From Pseudomonas neustonica (GTDB taxonomy: Bacteria > Pseudomonadota > Gammaproteobacteria > Pseudomonadales > Pseudomonadaceae), in contig NZ_RKKU01000013.1 in NCBI RefSeq assembly GCF_003797945.1, positions 45,275 through 109,274 on the forward strand: DNA of 64,000 bases. Direction: 5' to 3'. The notes beneath the pieces were generated by a model. The model saw only the letters and a list, made by a program, of their open reading frames with translations. It ran no database searches and was not told the DNA's origin. The stretch's first letter is position 1; every line of letters starts with the position of its first letter. The position numbers and the translations under genes are program-made. Shown piece after piece: positions 7,244 through 16,410 of the stretch.

Positions 7244-8944
7244 TCAAGACGTGGTGTTATCGCCACTCAAGCATACCCGATCGCGGCCGTTGTTCTTCGC
7301 CTCGTACAGGGCATCGTCTGCCCGGTTCAGGGCGCTTTCTATGCTGTCGCTGGCCAGGTTTACCGATGCCACACCAATGCTGACAGTGAGCTTTAGATAC
7401 TCGCCCGGGCTGGCTTCTATGCTCTGGGTGGCCACCGCATGGCGTACGCGCTCGGCACACGCCAGGGCCTTCTCGGTATCCGCCTCGGGTAGCAGCATCA
7501 CAAACTCTTCACCGCCAAACCGTGCGAGCAGATCGTTGCCACGGCTTTGTGTTTTCAGTGCGTGGGCGAGGGTGGTGAGCACCTGATCGCCCACCGCATG
7601 GCCGTGCGCGTCGTTGACCTGTTTGAAGTTGTCTATGTCGATGGCGAGTATCGCCATGGGCTGGTGCCGGGCGGCGGCGGCCTTCATCAGGTAACCGGCC
7701 TCGGCAAAGAAGTGGCGGCGATTGTAGAGGCGGGTGAGCGGATCGGTGGCGGCCTGCTTTTTCAGATCGTCCTGTGATTCGCGCAGATCTTCCAGGATCT
7801 TGATGCGATAGGAGATGATAAAGGCCAGCATGATGGCCTCCAGCATGATGCCTATACCGGTACCGTGGCTACTCAGGTAGGAGGGCGTTACCAGGCCTTT
7901 ATAAAACAGTACGGCCAACACATTAAAAAATACAAAGAAGCCATGCCCGATCAGGAAGAATTTGGCCAGCGGGTTGCCTTTGCGCCAGAGTGAAATGCTG
8001 ACTGACAGGGTGACCAGCATCATGATCGCTGCCGCGCTACTCGCAGGTTTGAGGGCTGCAGTGATGTCGAACAAGCCCCATACAAACATGCCGCACAGCG
8101 GCAGTAACAAGGCCTGCAGAAAGCGGTGTTCGGTTGGGTAAACGTGTTTGGTCTCGAAAATGGCCATCATAAACAGCAGCAGGAAGATGGGCATGGTAAT
8201 CAGCGAGAGATTCAACATGAAGATGCTGGGACCGTAAGCGTCAAACAAGCTGGCAACCAGCCCGTAGGACAGAGCGATCCAGACCACGCCCGAGATCAGG
8301 TAAAACGAATAAAAGATGTTCTCTTTTTTGCTGGTGGCGAAGTACAACAGAAAGTTATAGAACACTAACGCCAGCATCATGCCGACCAGCAAGGCTATAT
8401 CATTGGCGACGCCCACCAGGGCCTTTCTGGAGCGCTCTTCATCAAAGATGTTGAGCGCAAACCACTGGTGCGAATAAGCGAAGCTGCGCACGTATACGGT
8501 GGTGGTTTCGCCCGCGGGCAGGTCGAGTGGGTAGATGGCGACGCCGCGATACATCAGGTTGCTCTCTGCGACGTGCTCAAGGTCCAGCTCTTCACTTTTT
8601 ACCAGCTGACCGCTGCGCTCTGCATAGAGCTGGACTGATTTGACGTGATAGGCGTGGGGTAACTGCAGATCGAGCGACAGGTTCTGTTGTGTGCTGTTGT
8701 CGAGCGTCACCTTGAACCAGGTGACCAGAGCGTTGGTGCCCAGGGTGGTGGTACTGGTGGTTTCTGTGTATTGCTGCTCGCGTGCCTGTGCGTAGGTAAG
8801 CTCGCGTGAATCGTCTATGAAATAGCCGATCCGAAAGTCAGTCAGGTTAACCGAGGGTGAGTTTATGTCTACCCGTGGGTCAGCGTGTACGGCACCGATA
8901 AAAAAAAGTGCTGTCAGCAAAAATAGGATACGGGGTAGCGTCAT
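7244..8944 (-). CDS. Diguanylate cyclase with 7TMR-DISM sensor
   Basis: A 566-residue membrane-bound c-di-GMP synthase. Residues 1-21 are a signal peptide, 22-165 a periplasmic DISM extracellular domain, 180-380 seven transmembrane segments (7TMR-DISM_7TM), then a short coil, and a GGDEF domain from about 398. The active site GGEEF (477-481) is intact, and RGND (468-471) five residues before it is a proper RxxD inhibitory site, so the enzyme is probably active and subject to product inhibition. The periplasmic domain resembles carbohydrate-binding jelly rolls, so it may sense sugars or cell wall pieces. It has no EAL domain. It converges on the antiporter gene and stands alone. Confidence 0.9.
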   Translation of the reverse strand: MTLPRILFLLTALFFIGAVHADPRVDINSPSVNLTDFRIGYFIDDSRELTYAQAREQQYTETTSTTTLGTNALVTWFKVTLDNSTQQNLSLDLQLPHAYHVKSVQLYAERSGQLVKSEELDLEHVAESNLMYRGVAIYPLDLPAGETTTVYVRSFAYSHQWFALNIFDEERSRKALVGVANDIALLVGMMLALVFYNFLLYFATSKKENIFYSFYLISGVVWIALSYGLVASLFDAYGPSIFMLNLSLITMPIFLLLFMMAIFETKHVYPTEHRFLQALLLPLCGMFVWGLFDITAALKPASSAAAIMMLVTLSVSISLWRKGNPLAKFFLIGHGFFVFFNVLAVLFYKGLVTPSYLSSHGTGIGIMLEAIMLAFIISYRIKILEDLRESQDDLKKQAATDPLTRLYNRRHFFAEAGYLMKAAAARHQPMAILAIDIDNFKQVNDAHGHAVGDQVLTTLAHALKTQSRGNDLLARFGGEEFVMLLPEADTEKALACAERVRHAVATQSIEASPGEYLKLTVSIGVASVNLASDSIESALNRADDALYEAKNNGRDRVCLSGDNTTS

Positions 8945-9198
8945 CTGTGACCGTCCGAGTTGGAGTTACAGCGGCGCCTTCATGGCTCCAGCAGCTGCAT
9001 GTTAACCAAACTGCCTCAGCAGACCAAGCATTCAAGTCATGCTCGGCGCTGCCTGGCTTGCGTTACCAAATAAACGCAGCGCACAGTGCTGCTGTGACCG
9101 GATATTCACGCTGATTTTATTGAGCTTAGTTCATTTAAGTGGCGTTTACCGGTTCCGCTGGAGCGGATTTTTCAGCGCTAGACCGTTAGTTGCGCATC

Positions 9199-9783
9199 TT
9201 ATACCGTCTCGCCAGGACGCAAAATACGCGGGCTAGCCAGCGGCTCACCCTTGGCGCTGAAGAGCGGGTTTGGTCGCCCTAGACCACCGAGTTTCCAGCC
9301 GAGGATTTTCAGCATGATCTTGCCGATATAGCCGCTTGCAGGTGCCGCATCGAGCCGACTTTTGGGGATTTGACCCGTCGCGCCACGCAGATTGACACAG
9401 GCCCGCACCGGGCCCAGCTTGGCCTCCCGTTCAGGGTCGAAGATAAAGCTGTGAATCAAGCCGATCATTGGCACCCGAGGTGACAGAGTATTGCCAATCG
9501 GGGTGTTACAGCAGCCGGCATACCAACGATAAAGCCCTTTTTCGCTCAAGCGCAGGCAACGAATCTGCTCCAGTCCCTGATTAATTTGCAAGCGCGCGGG
9601 CGGCAATTGGTAAATGTCGGTACCGCCTTGTTCGTCGAGCACCTGCGCGCTCGCCTTGAGGGCATGGGCAAAGGCCTGGCAATCCTTGCAGTAACAGATA
9701 ACCCGGGTGCGGTCCGCTGGATTGATCTTGATAGCGCGACCTTTGATCTGTCCACAACCGCACTGAAGTACCAGGTTGTCCAT
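9199..9783 (-). CDS. GFA/DUF6151-like zinc protein
   Basis: A protein of about 194 residues with the Cys pattern of the GFA (CENP-V) zinc fold: QCGCGQ at residues 7-12, CYCKDC at about 45-50 and a later AGCCNTPIGN segment. GFA-like proteins bind two zinc ions; some act on glutathione adducts, but for this DUF6151-like subgroup no substrate is established. I chose the ATG at 9783, which has AGGAGC about 7 bases upstream. The frame is open further upstream to 10086, where a separate Cys-rich stretch appears (see 9784-9894). The gene runs toward the gap after the cyclase gene and has no obvious operon partner. Confidence 0.72.
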   Translation of the reverse strand: MDNLVLQCGCGQIKGRAIKINPADRTRVICYCKDCQAFAHALKASAQVLDEQGGTDIYQLPPARLQINQGLEQIRCLRLSEKGLYRWYAGCCNTPIGNTLSPRVPMIGLIHSFIFDPEREAKLGPVRACVNLRGATGQIPKSRLDAAPASGYIGKIMLKILGWKLGGLGRPNPLFSAKGEPLASPRILRPGETV

Positions 9784-9894
9784 TATCTTGCTCCTTGCGA
9801 TGTCAGCGGCTCTTTCGCGGCACTCCGCGCAGAGTCCTTCAGTGGACGTGTGCTCTCTACCGATCATTTTAGGCGCGCAGTAAGCCGTGTGCAT
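9784..9894 (-). pseudogene. Possible YgbA_NO-like remnant
   Basis: In frame upstream of the GFA-type gene, and without its own ribosome site, lies a 37-codon stretch with a YC residue pair and EGLCAECRERA followed by a basic helix. This resembles the N-terminal part of the YgbA (nitrous-oxide-stimulated promoter) zinc proteins, whose first motif is YC then LCADC. The second zinc motif of that family is absent, so it would be a fragment. It may be coincidence. The rest of the 418-base gap (9784-10201) shows only a purine-rich run and the AAGGAG ribosome site of the next gene. Confidence 0.25.
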
Positions 9895-10201
9895 GCTATT
9901 TAATCTATCGTGTTGACTACGCGGTAAAAGAGTAGAGATTGATAGGGTAGCGCTAATAATCAAGTCCTGCTGGCTGGCCGTAACCACAGGCAAGGAATTA
10001 GCACTGCGGCCTTGCTTTACCCCGGTGCGAGACCTACTTTTGATAGTACTCAGGCGGATGGTTTTTGCGCGGCACTGGCTAAACATGCTGCCGTTGAGTG
10101 AGATGGGGGGGGGAGTCAGTATTCGTTGTTTTAGCAGTAGATAAACGATTTATAAAACTAAAAAAATAGCTGCAATGTCCTGATGCCAAGGAGTGTGATG
10201 G

Positions 10202-11020
10202 ATGGATATAAACGAGTTATTGGCGCAAAAAGATAAGCTGCCCAATGTGCCTGATGTGGTGAAAGAGCTGATTCAGGTTTTGTCTGACGAGAAGGCAAAT
10301 CTGGATACCATCGCGAAAAAGGTAGCCAAGGACCCGACCTTGTCGGTCAAGATTTTGCGCATGGTGAACTCCTCTTACTACGGCCTGCCACGCAAGGTTG
10401 ATTCTATCGATGAAGCTATCGTGCGCATTGGCTTTGAGCGCTTGAAGGTGCTGGTCATATCATCTGGTTTGTCGGGCTCTGTCACGGGCGAGGTAGAGGG
10501 GCTGGACATTAAACGGTTTTGGAATGAGTCCTTTGAAATGGGCGAGATTTGTAAAATCATCGCCAAGAAAACCAGTGCAGTTGACGCCAATGTTGCCTTC
10601 ACGGCCGGTATTATCAGCAATATCGGGCGTTTGCTGCTGCATCTGACTACCCCCAATCGCGCCAAAGCGGTGCAGGCGCTGGTTGATGAAGGGGGCAATC
10701 GCAACGACGCTGAGCTGGATCGCTTTCAATTTACCAGCCCGCAGGCGGGAGCCGCCTTGCTCGAGCTATGGCACCTGCCTACCGAGTTGTGCATTGCCGT
10801 GTTGCAGCAACGCGCGCCGTTGGATCATGCCAAGCCCAGCCCTTTGTCTGCCGTTATTTGCATGGCCGAACAGATGATGTCTGCACGTAAAAAAGGCGCC
10901 ACGGCGAAAGACATTGTCGATGCGGTGTCCTTTCCACTGGTGGCGCTTGCCGGCATAAAAGACGGCTTGGGTGATATAGCAGAGCAGGTGGTTACGCTGG
11001 AGAGCATGAATATCGTTTAG
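10202..11020 (+). CDS. HDOD domain signalling protein
   Basis: A 272-residue cytoplasmic protein that is a single HDOD domain (residues about 15-210). Recognisable features are LPNVPDVVKELI, DPTLSVKILRMVNSSYYGLPRKV (around 42-64) and EAIVRIGFERLKVLVISS, with FTAGIISNIGRLLL in place of the HD-type metal site. HDOD proteins resemble HD hydrolases but usually lack catalysis and act in signalling, often with c-di-GMP or two-component systems. No other signalling domain is fused. The ATG is preceded by AAGGAGTG. It is probably monocistronic, with a weak hairpin 20 bases downstream. Confidence 0.88.
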   Translation: MDINELLAQKDKLPNVPDVVKELIQVLSDEKANLDTIAKKVAKDPTLSVKILRMVNSSYYGLPRKVDSIDEAIVRIGFERLKVLVISSGLSGSVTGEVEGLDIKRFWNESFEMGEICKIIAKKTSAVDANVAFTAGIISNIGRLLLHLTTPNRAKAVQALVDEGGNRNDAELDRFQFTSPQAGAALLELWHLPTELCIAVLQQRAPLDHAKPSPLSAVICMAEQMMSARKKGATAKDIVDAVSFPLVALAGIKDGLGDIAEQVVTLESMNIV

Positions 11021-11040
11021 CGAGCGGGTTTAACTGTCAG

Positions 11041-11061
11041 GCTGACTGCTGGTTGGTCAGC
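11041..11061 (+). terminator. Weak hairpin after the HDOD gene
   Basis: GCTGAC and GTCAGC form a six-base-pair stem with a nine-base loop, followed by only TTT. It could be a terminator or incidental. Confidence 0.3.
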
Positions 11062-11119
11062 TTTGATCCGCACTGCATCTGCTGTGTTCAATAATCGCGA
11101 TCTGCTGGTCTGTGTGCCG

Positions 11120-11156
<37 letters not shown>

Positions 11157-11273
11157 CTTCCTGTGCCCATTTGCGCTGCTATTGACCTGGGTCTATGCGG
11201 GCGAGGTTAGGCGCTGCCTATACTGACTTAAACGGCAAGTACAAATGTGTACACCAGCTGGAAGGAGAACTTC

Positions 11274-12053
11274 ATGTCACTGAAAAACAAGGTAGCGCTG
11301 GTTACTGGCGCAGGTAATGGCATTGGTCGCGGCATCGCGTTGCGTCTGGCCCGCGATGGGGCTGACGTTGCTCTGGTTGACCTGGATGAAGACGCGATGC
11401 AGTCAGTCGCAGACGAAATCGCAGCACTGGGCTGCAAAGCGGCCATATTCAAGGCCGACGTGGGTGATCGTGACCAGGTGTATGCAGCTATTGACCACGC
11501 TGAGGCTACCTTGGGCGGTTTCGATATCATGGTTAACAATGCGGGTATCGCCCAGGTGCAACCGATTTCCGAGGTGACGCCAGATGAGATCGCACGCATC
11601 CACCGAATCAACGTTGAAGGAACCCTTTGGGGTATTCAGGCGGCGGCCAAAAAGTTTATCGCGCGTAAGCAGAAGGGCAAAATCATCAATGCTTCCTCTA
11701 TCGCTGGCCACAACGGCTTTCCAATGTTGGGGGTTTACTCTGCGACCAAGTTTGCTGTGCGGGCGTTGACCCAGGCGGCGGCGCAGGAGTACGCCAGTGC
11801 GGGTATCACGGTTAATGCCTATTGCCCTGGCGTGGTGGGTACCGGAATGTGGGTTGAAATCGATAAGCGCTTTGCTGCGCTCACCGGCGCGGCAGAAGGC
11901 GCTACCTACAAGAAGTTTGTTGAGGGCATTGCGCTGGGGCGTGCGCAGACACCGGAAGACGTGGCCGCGTTTGTCTCCTACCTGTCTGGCCCTGATTCCG
12001 ATTACATGACCGGGCAGGCGCCGTTGATCGATGGCGGTATGGTCTACCGCTGA
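11274..12053 (+). CDS. Acetoin/diacetyl reductase-like SDR
   Basis: A 259-residue classical short-chain dehydrogenase. It has the TGAGNGIG cofactor motif (11-18), NNAG (88-91), the catalytic Ser near 142 and YSATK (155-159). The segments VNAYCPGVVGTGMW and the C-terminal DYMTGQAPLIDGGMVY closely resemble meso-2,3-butanediol dehydrogenase/acetoin reductase (BudC/ButA), which interconverts diacetyl, acetoin and 2,3-butanediol with NAD(H). D36 after the second strand favours NAD. I chose the ATG at 11274, which has AAGGAG seven bases upstream, over the in-frame ATG at 11247. No acetoin synthesis genes are nearby, so the substrate is not certain. Confidence 0.8.
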   Translation: MSLKNKVALVTGAGNGIGRGIALRLARDGADVALVDLDEDAMQSVADEIAALGCKAAIFKADVGDRDQVYAAIDHAEATLGGFDIMVNNAGIAQVQPISEVTPDEIARIHRINVEGTLWGIQAAAKKFIARKQKGKIINASSIAGHNGFPMLGVYSATKFAVRALTQAAAQEYASAGITVNAYCPGVVGTGMWVEIDKRFAALTGAAEGATYKKFVEGIALGRAQTPEDVAAFVSYLSGPDSDYMTGQAPLIDGGMVYR

Positions 12054-12173
12054 ACATAGGCTCTGGCGCAGTGCTGGGATTGCATGCAAGATGCATTGGG
12101 CGTGGCGTGGTTGGCTGCCTGTTGATTTCAGCGGCAGCCATTGCCTTGATCAGCGGAGTTAAGGAGGAGCTGT

Positions 12174-14423
12174 TTGGCGAAGGATGAGCAGAAGGCGCGC
12201 TATGAAAGCGCGCTGGCCCGAACCGACCGTAATGTATTTGTTCAGCGTAAGGGAGCAGTACAGGTTTCCGGACGCGGCATTCCGACAGAAAGTACGCTGC
12301 GTCAGGTTTTGGCTGCGTGCAATATCAAACCCGAGTCTCGCGTGCTGCATCTTGGCGCGGGGACTGGCTATGGCACTGCGGTGCTGGCTCGCCTGGCCGC
12401 AGAGGTCGTTGCGGTTGAGCAGCAGGAGTTTCTGGCCACCTTTGCGCGCGAGACGCTGCGCAATCAGGGGCTGGAAAACGTCAAGGTAGTCTGCGGCGAT
12501 GCTGACGTTGGCGCTCCCGATCTTGCGCCCTTCGATTTGATTCTGGTTTCCACCCCCAAGATTACCGCGCGCGAGCCGCTGTGGGATCAACTGGTGTATC
12601 GGGGTGAGTTCCTGTGCATTGAGACGGGGGAGGCATCCAAGTCACTGTTGGTGAAGTATGTGAATCGTGGGCACCATCAAATTGGTCGCCACGAGTGTGG
12701 CTACCTGGATCTTGTTTCAAGTGCCGATGAAGTCTACGTCGGGCTGGGTTTTGGTACGCGGGAGGTGCTGAAACGCGCACGTCAGCGGGCAGCGCATGAG
12801 CATACCCTGCTGATAGACGAACTCATTCATATACAGAATCTTGATCCGGTAGCGCTCTACCAGGCTCTCTCGAAGCATTACGGTATACCGTTGGGCAGCG
12901 CGGATGAGCTGATCGCGGCGCTTGACCGCCACCTTTACGCGCAGCTGTCCCGTGCCTACCTCGATCACGAGCATGTCATACCCATAAGCTCGGATGGCCA
13001 TGATTTAAAAGTGGCCTGTCGTGACCCTAACTGCTCGATGGAGGAGCTGCAGCGGATTTTCCCCGGTCAGAAAATCCACAGGATATTAATCACCCCTGTT
13101 GATTATCGACGTCTTTGGTCGTCACTGGATCGCCACGCGGGCTCAGTCGAGCTAATCGCCGCGCCCGCTGACGGCAATGGCGCAGAGGATTTACTGGAGC
13201 AAAAAAAGGGCAATGCCGAGACGCGCCTGGTAGCGATTTACGAATCCCTGCTGCTTGATGCAGTGGCGGACCGCGCCAGTGATATTCACCTGGAACTGTA
13301 TCCCGGTGGTGTGCGGGTGCGCTTACGCGTCGATGGTGAGCTGCGTGACCTGCACCACTATCAGATGAACGAAGAAGAGTACCGTGGCCTGGTCAACGTA
13401 GTTAAGTTGCGCTCTGAGCTGAATATTGCCGAGCGGCGCCTGCCTCAGGGCGGGCGCTCGCAGGCTAGGGTTGGCGACCAGCGTTTTGACCTGCGCGTTC
13501 AGGTGCAGCCATCGCTGCATGGCGAGCACGTGGTTATTCGGCTGCTGCCGCAGAATTCGTCACTGATCAGTATTGAAGCGCTAGGCATGCAGAGCAACAT
13601 TGCTGCCGCCTACAAGCGCTTGTTGCGCAATCCGGCTGGCCTGGTGCTGGTTGTCGGGCCTACGGGGTCGGGCAAGACCACGACGCTCAATGCCGGGTTG
13701 CAGCTGCTTGCGCAGGACGTTACACGCAAGATTATTACCGTAGAAGATCCTATTGAATACTCGATAGACAACGTGCAGCAGACGCGCGTGCGTCCGGATA
13801 TCGGCTTTGGCTTTTCCGATGCGATGCGCTCCTTTGTGCGACAAGATCCCGATGTCATTCTGGTTGGCGAAATTCGCGACAACGAAACCGCGCTGGAGGC
13901 GATTCGAGCGTCACAGACCGGTCACGTGGTGCTATCGACCCTGCACTGCAATGATGCCGTGGATGCGGTGCAGCGGTTGTTCGACCTCAACGTTAATCCC
14001 AACTCCTTGGCCAGCGAGCTGCTGGCGGTGATCGCCCAGCGTTTGGCCAAGCGTATTTGTGAGCACTGCAAGATCGAAGATACGCCTGACCCCGGCATCC
14101 TCAAGGAGCTATTCCCGAAGGGCGTGCCGCAGGGGTTTCGCTGCTACCGGGGCAAAGGCTGTCAACACTGCCGTGACAGCGGTACGCGGGGGCGTGTCGG
14201 GGTTATCGAGTATCTGCAATTCAACCCGGAGCTGCGCAATGCCATTTCCCGGCGCACGCCGGTGGGAGAGCTGCGCGGGCTGGCGTTGGACTCGGGGCTG
14301 TTCAGCATGCGCGATAGTGCGCTTGATCACGTCATTCAGGGGAACATTGCACTTGCCGAGCTACCGCGCATTTTGCCGCAAGAGCGCATGGCACCAGAGA
14401 AACGTGGTCAATGGCAGGCTTGA
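12174..14423 (+). CDS. PCMT-like methyltransferase fused to GspE/PilB-type ATPase
   Basis: A 749-residue fusion. Residues about 25-220 resemble protein-L-isoaspartate methyltransferase (PCMT): SAM motif VLHLGAGTGYG (57-67), VVAVEQQ (78-84), then GDADVGA and FDLILVST. Residues about 225-330 look like the GspE/MshE N-terminal domain. The ATPase follows: Walker A GPTGSGKTTT with K501, ITVEDPIEY, Walker B ILVGEIRD with E566, the His box STLHCND, and a tetra-Cys zinc motif (C629, C632, C663, C666). All catalytic parts of a hexameric assembly ATPase are intact. It starts with TTG, justified by AAGGAGG seven bases upstream. No pilin, GspF/PilC or secretin gene is nearby. The next gene is a MoxR-type ATPase 17 bases on. 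Confidence 0.85.
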   Translation: MAKDEQKARYESALARTDRNVFVQRKGAVQVSGRGIPTESTLRQVLAACNIKPESRVLHLGAGTGYGTAVLARLAAEVVAVEQQEFLATFARETLRNQGLENVKVVCGDADVGAPDLAPFDLILVSTPKITAREPLWDQLVYRGEFLCIETGEASKSLLVKYVNRGHHQIGRHECGYLDLVSSADEVYVGLGFGTREVLKRARQRAAHEHTLLIDELIHIQNLDPVALYQALSKHYGIPLGSADELIAALDRHLYAQLSRAYLDHEHVIPISSDGHDLKVACRDPNCSMEELQRIFPGQKIHRILITPVDYRRLWSSLDRHAGSVELIAAPADGNGAEDLLEQKKGNAETRLVAIYESLLLDAVADRASDIHLELYPGGVRVRLRVDGELRDLHHYQMNEEEYRGLVNVVKLRSELNIAERRLPQGGRSQARVGDQRFDLRVQVQPSLHGEHVVIRLLPQNSSLISIEALGMQSNIAAAYKRLLRNPAGLVLVVGPTGSGKTTTLNAGLQLLAQDVTRKIITVEDPIEYSIDNVQQTRVRPDIGFGFSDAMRSFVRQDPDVILVGEIRDNETALEAIRASQTGHVVLSTLHCNDAVDAVQRLFDLNVNPNSLASELLAVIAQRLAKRICEHCKIEDTPDPGILKELFPKGVPQGFRCYRGKGCQHCRDSGTRGRVGVIEYLQFNPELRNAISRRTPVGELRGLALDSGLFSMRDSALDHVIQGNIALAELPRILPQERMAPEKRGQWQA

Positions 14424-14440
14424 AAGGAGGGCATACAGCT

Positions 14441-15529
14441 ATGGTAAATGAGGCAATCCAGCGGCCAGCAGCGGAAGACCGTTTCCATGATGAGTTGGCG
14501 AAGCTGCAGCAAGAAGATACCGGGCCTGTGCCGCCGGGTTGGCTGTTATCTCCCCGCGCGCTCGAAGACTTCATACTGGGTAGTGCCGAGCGGGGTATAG
14601 CGCTCAAGTTTGTGGCTCCCAAGGAGATGGTCAGACGCGTTATCGTATCGCTGGCAACCAACCGCGGGGCGATGTTGATTGGCGAACCTGGCACGGCAAA
14701 ATCCTGGCTCTCCGAGCTTATTGCCTGCGGTGTGTCGGGCAGTTCGAACCTAACGATACAGGGTGGCACGCTGTCGCACGCCCGGCAGCTGCTTTACGAC
14801 TGGGACAACAGTCTGCTGCAACGAGAGGGGCCTTCTCTTGCAGCATTGATTCCCGGGCCGCTTTTTCTTGGCATGCAGCAGGGCAAGCTGGTGCGGTTTG
14901 AGGAACTCGCTCGCTGCCCGCAGCACGTGCAGGATGCGCTGCTGTCGATTCTCTCTGAGCGAGAGCTGCATATACCCGAACTGCAGGGCGAAGAGAGCGT
15001 GCTGCACGCACGCGAGGGCTTCAACATTATCGCTACGTCAAACTCTCTGGATCGAGGGCTGTTTGACATGAGTGCTGCGCTCAAGCGTCGCCTTAATTTT
15101 GAAACCATCGAGCCGATTTCCGACCTGACTGCCGAACTCGATATCGTCAGTCGTGAGTCCGTCAGCCTGGCGAGGCAGTCGGGCGTCAGCCTGGAGCCTT
15201 CAGCCGACATTCTGGAAATGCTGGTAACCATCTTTCATGAGTTGCGCAGTGGGCAGACGCTCAAGGGGCGCAGCACGGACAGGCTTGCCGCTGCGGTCAT
15301 GTCCACCGCTGAGGCGGTGGCTGTCGCCCACGCATTGATGGTTTATGCTTTTTATTATCGTGACGGTGCGATGACAGAGGAAGATTTGATGCACTTCCTG
15401 ATCGGCGCGGCGTTAAAGGATAACCCGCAGGACCGGCGGCGTGTGCGGCATTACGTTGAAACAGAGGTTGGCACCAAGTCGGGCGCCGCCTGGCGGGCAC
15501 TGTATGAGCATCGGCACCTGCTCGACTGA
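14441..15529 (+). CDS. MoxR-like AAA+ ATPase
   Basis: A 362-residue AAA+ ATPase of the MoxR type. It carries Walker A GEPGTAKS (81-88), a Walker B-like LVRFEELARCP segment, a sensor-1 NIIATSNSLDRG segment and an arginine-rich KRRLNFE after it. MoxR ATPases act as chaperones that load metals or remodel complexes, usually with a von Willebrand A partner, which is absent here. I chose the ATG at 14441, with AAGGAGG about 10 bases upstream; the in-frame ATG at 14411 would overlap the fusion gene and has no ribosome site. The 17-base gap shows an operon with the methyltransferase-ATPase gene, suggesting a joint machine. The partner or substrate is unknown. Confidence 0.82.
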   Translation: MVNEAIQRPAAEDRFHDELAKLQQEDTGPVPPGWLLSPRALEDFILGSAERGIALKFVAPKEMVRRVIVSLATNRGAMLIGEPGTAKSWLSELIACGVSGSSNLTIQGGTLSHARQLLYDWDNSLLQREGPSLAALIPGPLFLGMQQGKLVRFEELARCPQHVQDALLSILSERELHIPELQGEESVLHAREGFNIIATSNSLDRGLFDMSAALKRRLNFETIEPISDLTAELDIVSRESVSLARQSGVSLEPSADILEMLVTIFHELRSGQTLKGRSTDRLAAAVMSTAEAVAVAHALMVYAFYYRDGAMTEEDLMHFLIGAALKDNPQDRRRVRHYVETEVGTKSGAAWRALYEHRHLLD

Positions 15530-15744
15530 GTCACTTCTGGCGGGTGTTGCGTAATTGCTCCTGCCCGCTTGCTTTATGGATAGGCGCCATCTATTTGTTT
15601 TCTAACAATGTCTCTCACTTTTTTCTGAATCGTTATATGGCGGCATGGTATGCCGTCAATTAGATTCTGATCAGCCATAGACCGGCGATAGATCAGGCGT
15701 GGCTGGCGGATTATCGCATCCCGCTAGCGGCGCTGTGCCTGGCT

Positions 15745-15963
15745 TTAGCGTTGCATGATCGAGTTGACGTCTGACTGACGGATCTCTGCTGAGCGGCCTT
15801 CTTTATCTTCGTATTCGACCATGCCGGTACGTTGGTTGAGCATGGGTTTGTTGGTTGTAGTGATCCTGTCACCGTTGCCGGTACTGATAACGTATTCGCT
15901 GGAACAGGCGGTCATGAGGACAGCTGTTAAGGAGACGAGAGCGATAAGCGCTGCATGTTTCAT
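15745..15963 (-). CDS. YgdI/YgdR family lipoprotein
   Basis: A 72-residue lipoprotein with a signal ending in the lipobox LMTAC at residues 16-20. The mature part (YVISTGNGDRITTTNKP, then GMVEYEDKEG and the C-terminal QSDVNSIMQR) is the SH3-like DUF903/YgdI-YgdR fold. These small outer or inner membrane lipoproteins have no firm function; some respond to envelope stress. It is followed upstream by a paralogue at 16192-16410 with the same layout. The 215 bases to its left (15530-15744) hold no gene that I can see. Confidence 0.85.
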   Translation of the reverse strand: MKHAALIALVSLTAVLMTACSSEYVISTGNGDRITTTNKPMLNQRTGMVEYEDKEGRSAEIRQSDVNSIMQR

Positions 15964-16191
15964 GGTAGCCCCTCTATGCGTATCAAGCGTTCTGCAATCA
16001 GTTCATTACAGCTAGAGCATAGCTGGGTTTTGTAAAAAAACTGACGGCGAGACGTTGGCGCAACTCGGCTAGCCGGCTGCAACACTGCATAAATGAACGA
16101 AAGGGTGTTGATATAGGGGAGGGGGGTAGCGGGTCTGACTGTTGGGCTTTAGCACTCTGGCCGACCCTGAGGTCGGCCAGAAGAGGCACTA

Positions 16192-16410
16192 TTAACGCTC
16201 GATGATTTCTTTCACGTCTGACTGCTTGACCTGGTTGTCATAGCCTTGCTCGTCTTCGTACTCGATCATTCCGGTATCTTCATCGATCTCGGGCTTCTCG
16301 TTACTTTGGATCATCTGTCCATCTTCGGTGCGGATAATGTGATCGTTTGAGCAACCGACAACACCAAGCATGGCAATGGCACCCAACGCGGTAAGTTTCC
16401 ATAGTTTCAT
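16192..16410 (-). CDS. YgdI/YgdR family lipoprotein (paralogue)
   Basis: A 72-residue lipoprotein with the lipobox LGVVGC at residues 15-20 and the same mature pattern as its neighbour: IIRTEDGQMIQSNEKP, GMIEYEDEQG and a C-terminal QSDVKEIIER. The two copies are about half identical, so they come from an old tandem duplication. The ATG has a GAGGACG ribosome site. The gap of about 230 bases between the paralogues suggests separate transcription. Confidence 0.85.
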   Translation of the reverse strand: MKLWKLTALGAIAMLGVVGCSNDHIIRTEDGQMIQSNEKPEIDEDTGMIEYEDEQGYDNQVKQSDVKEIIER

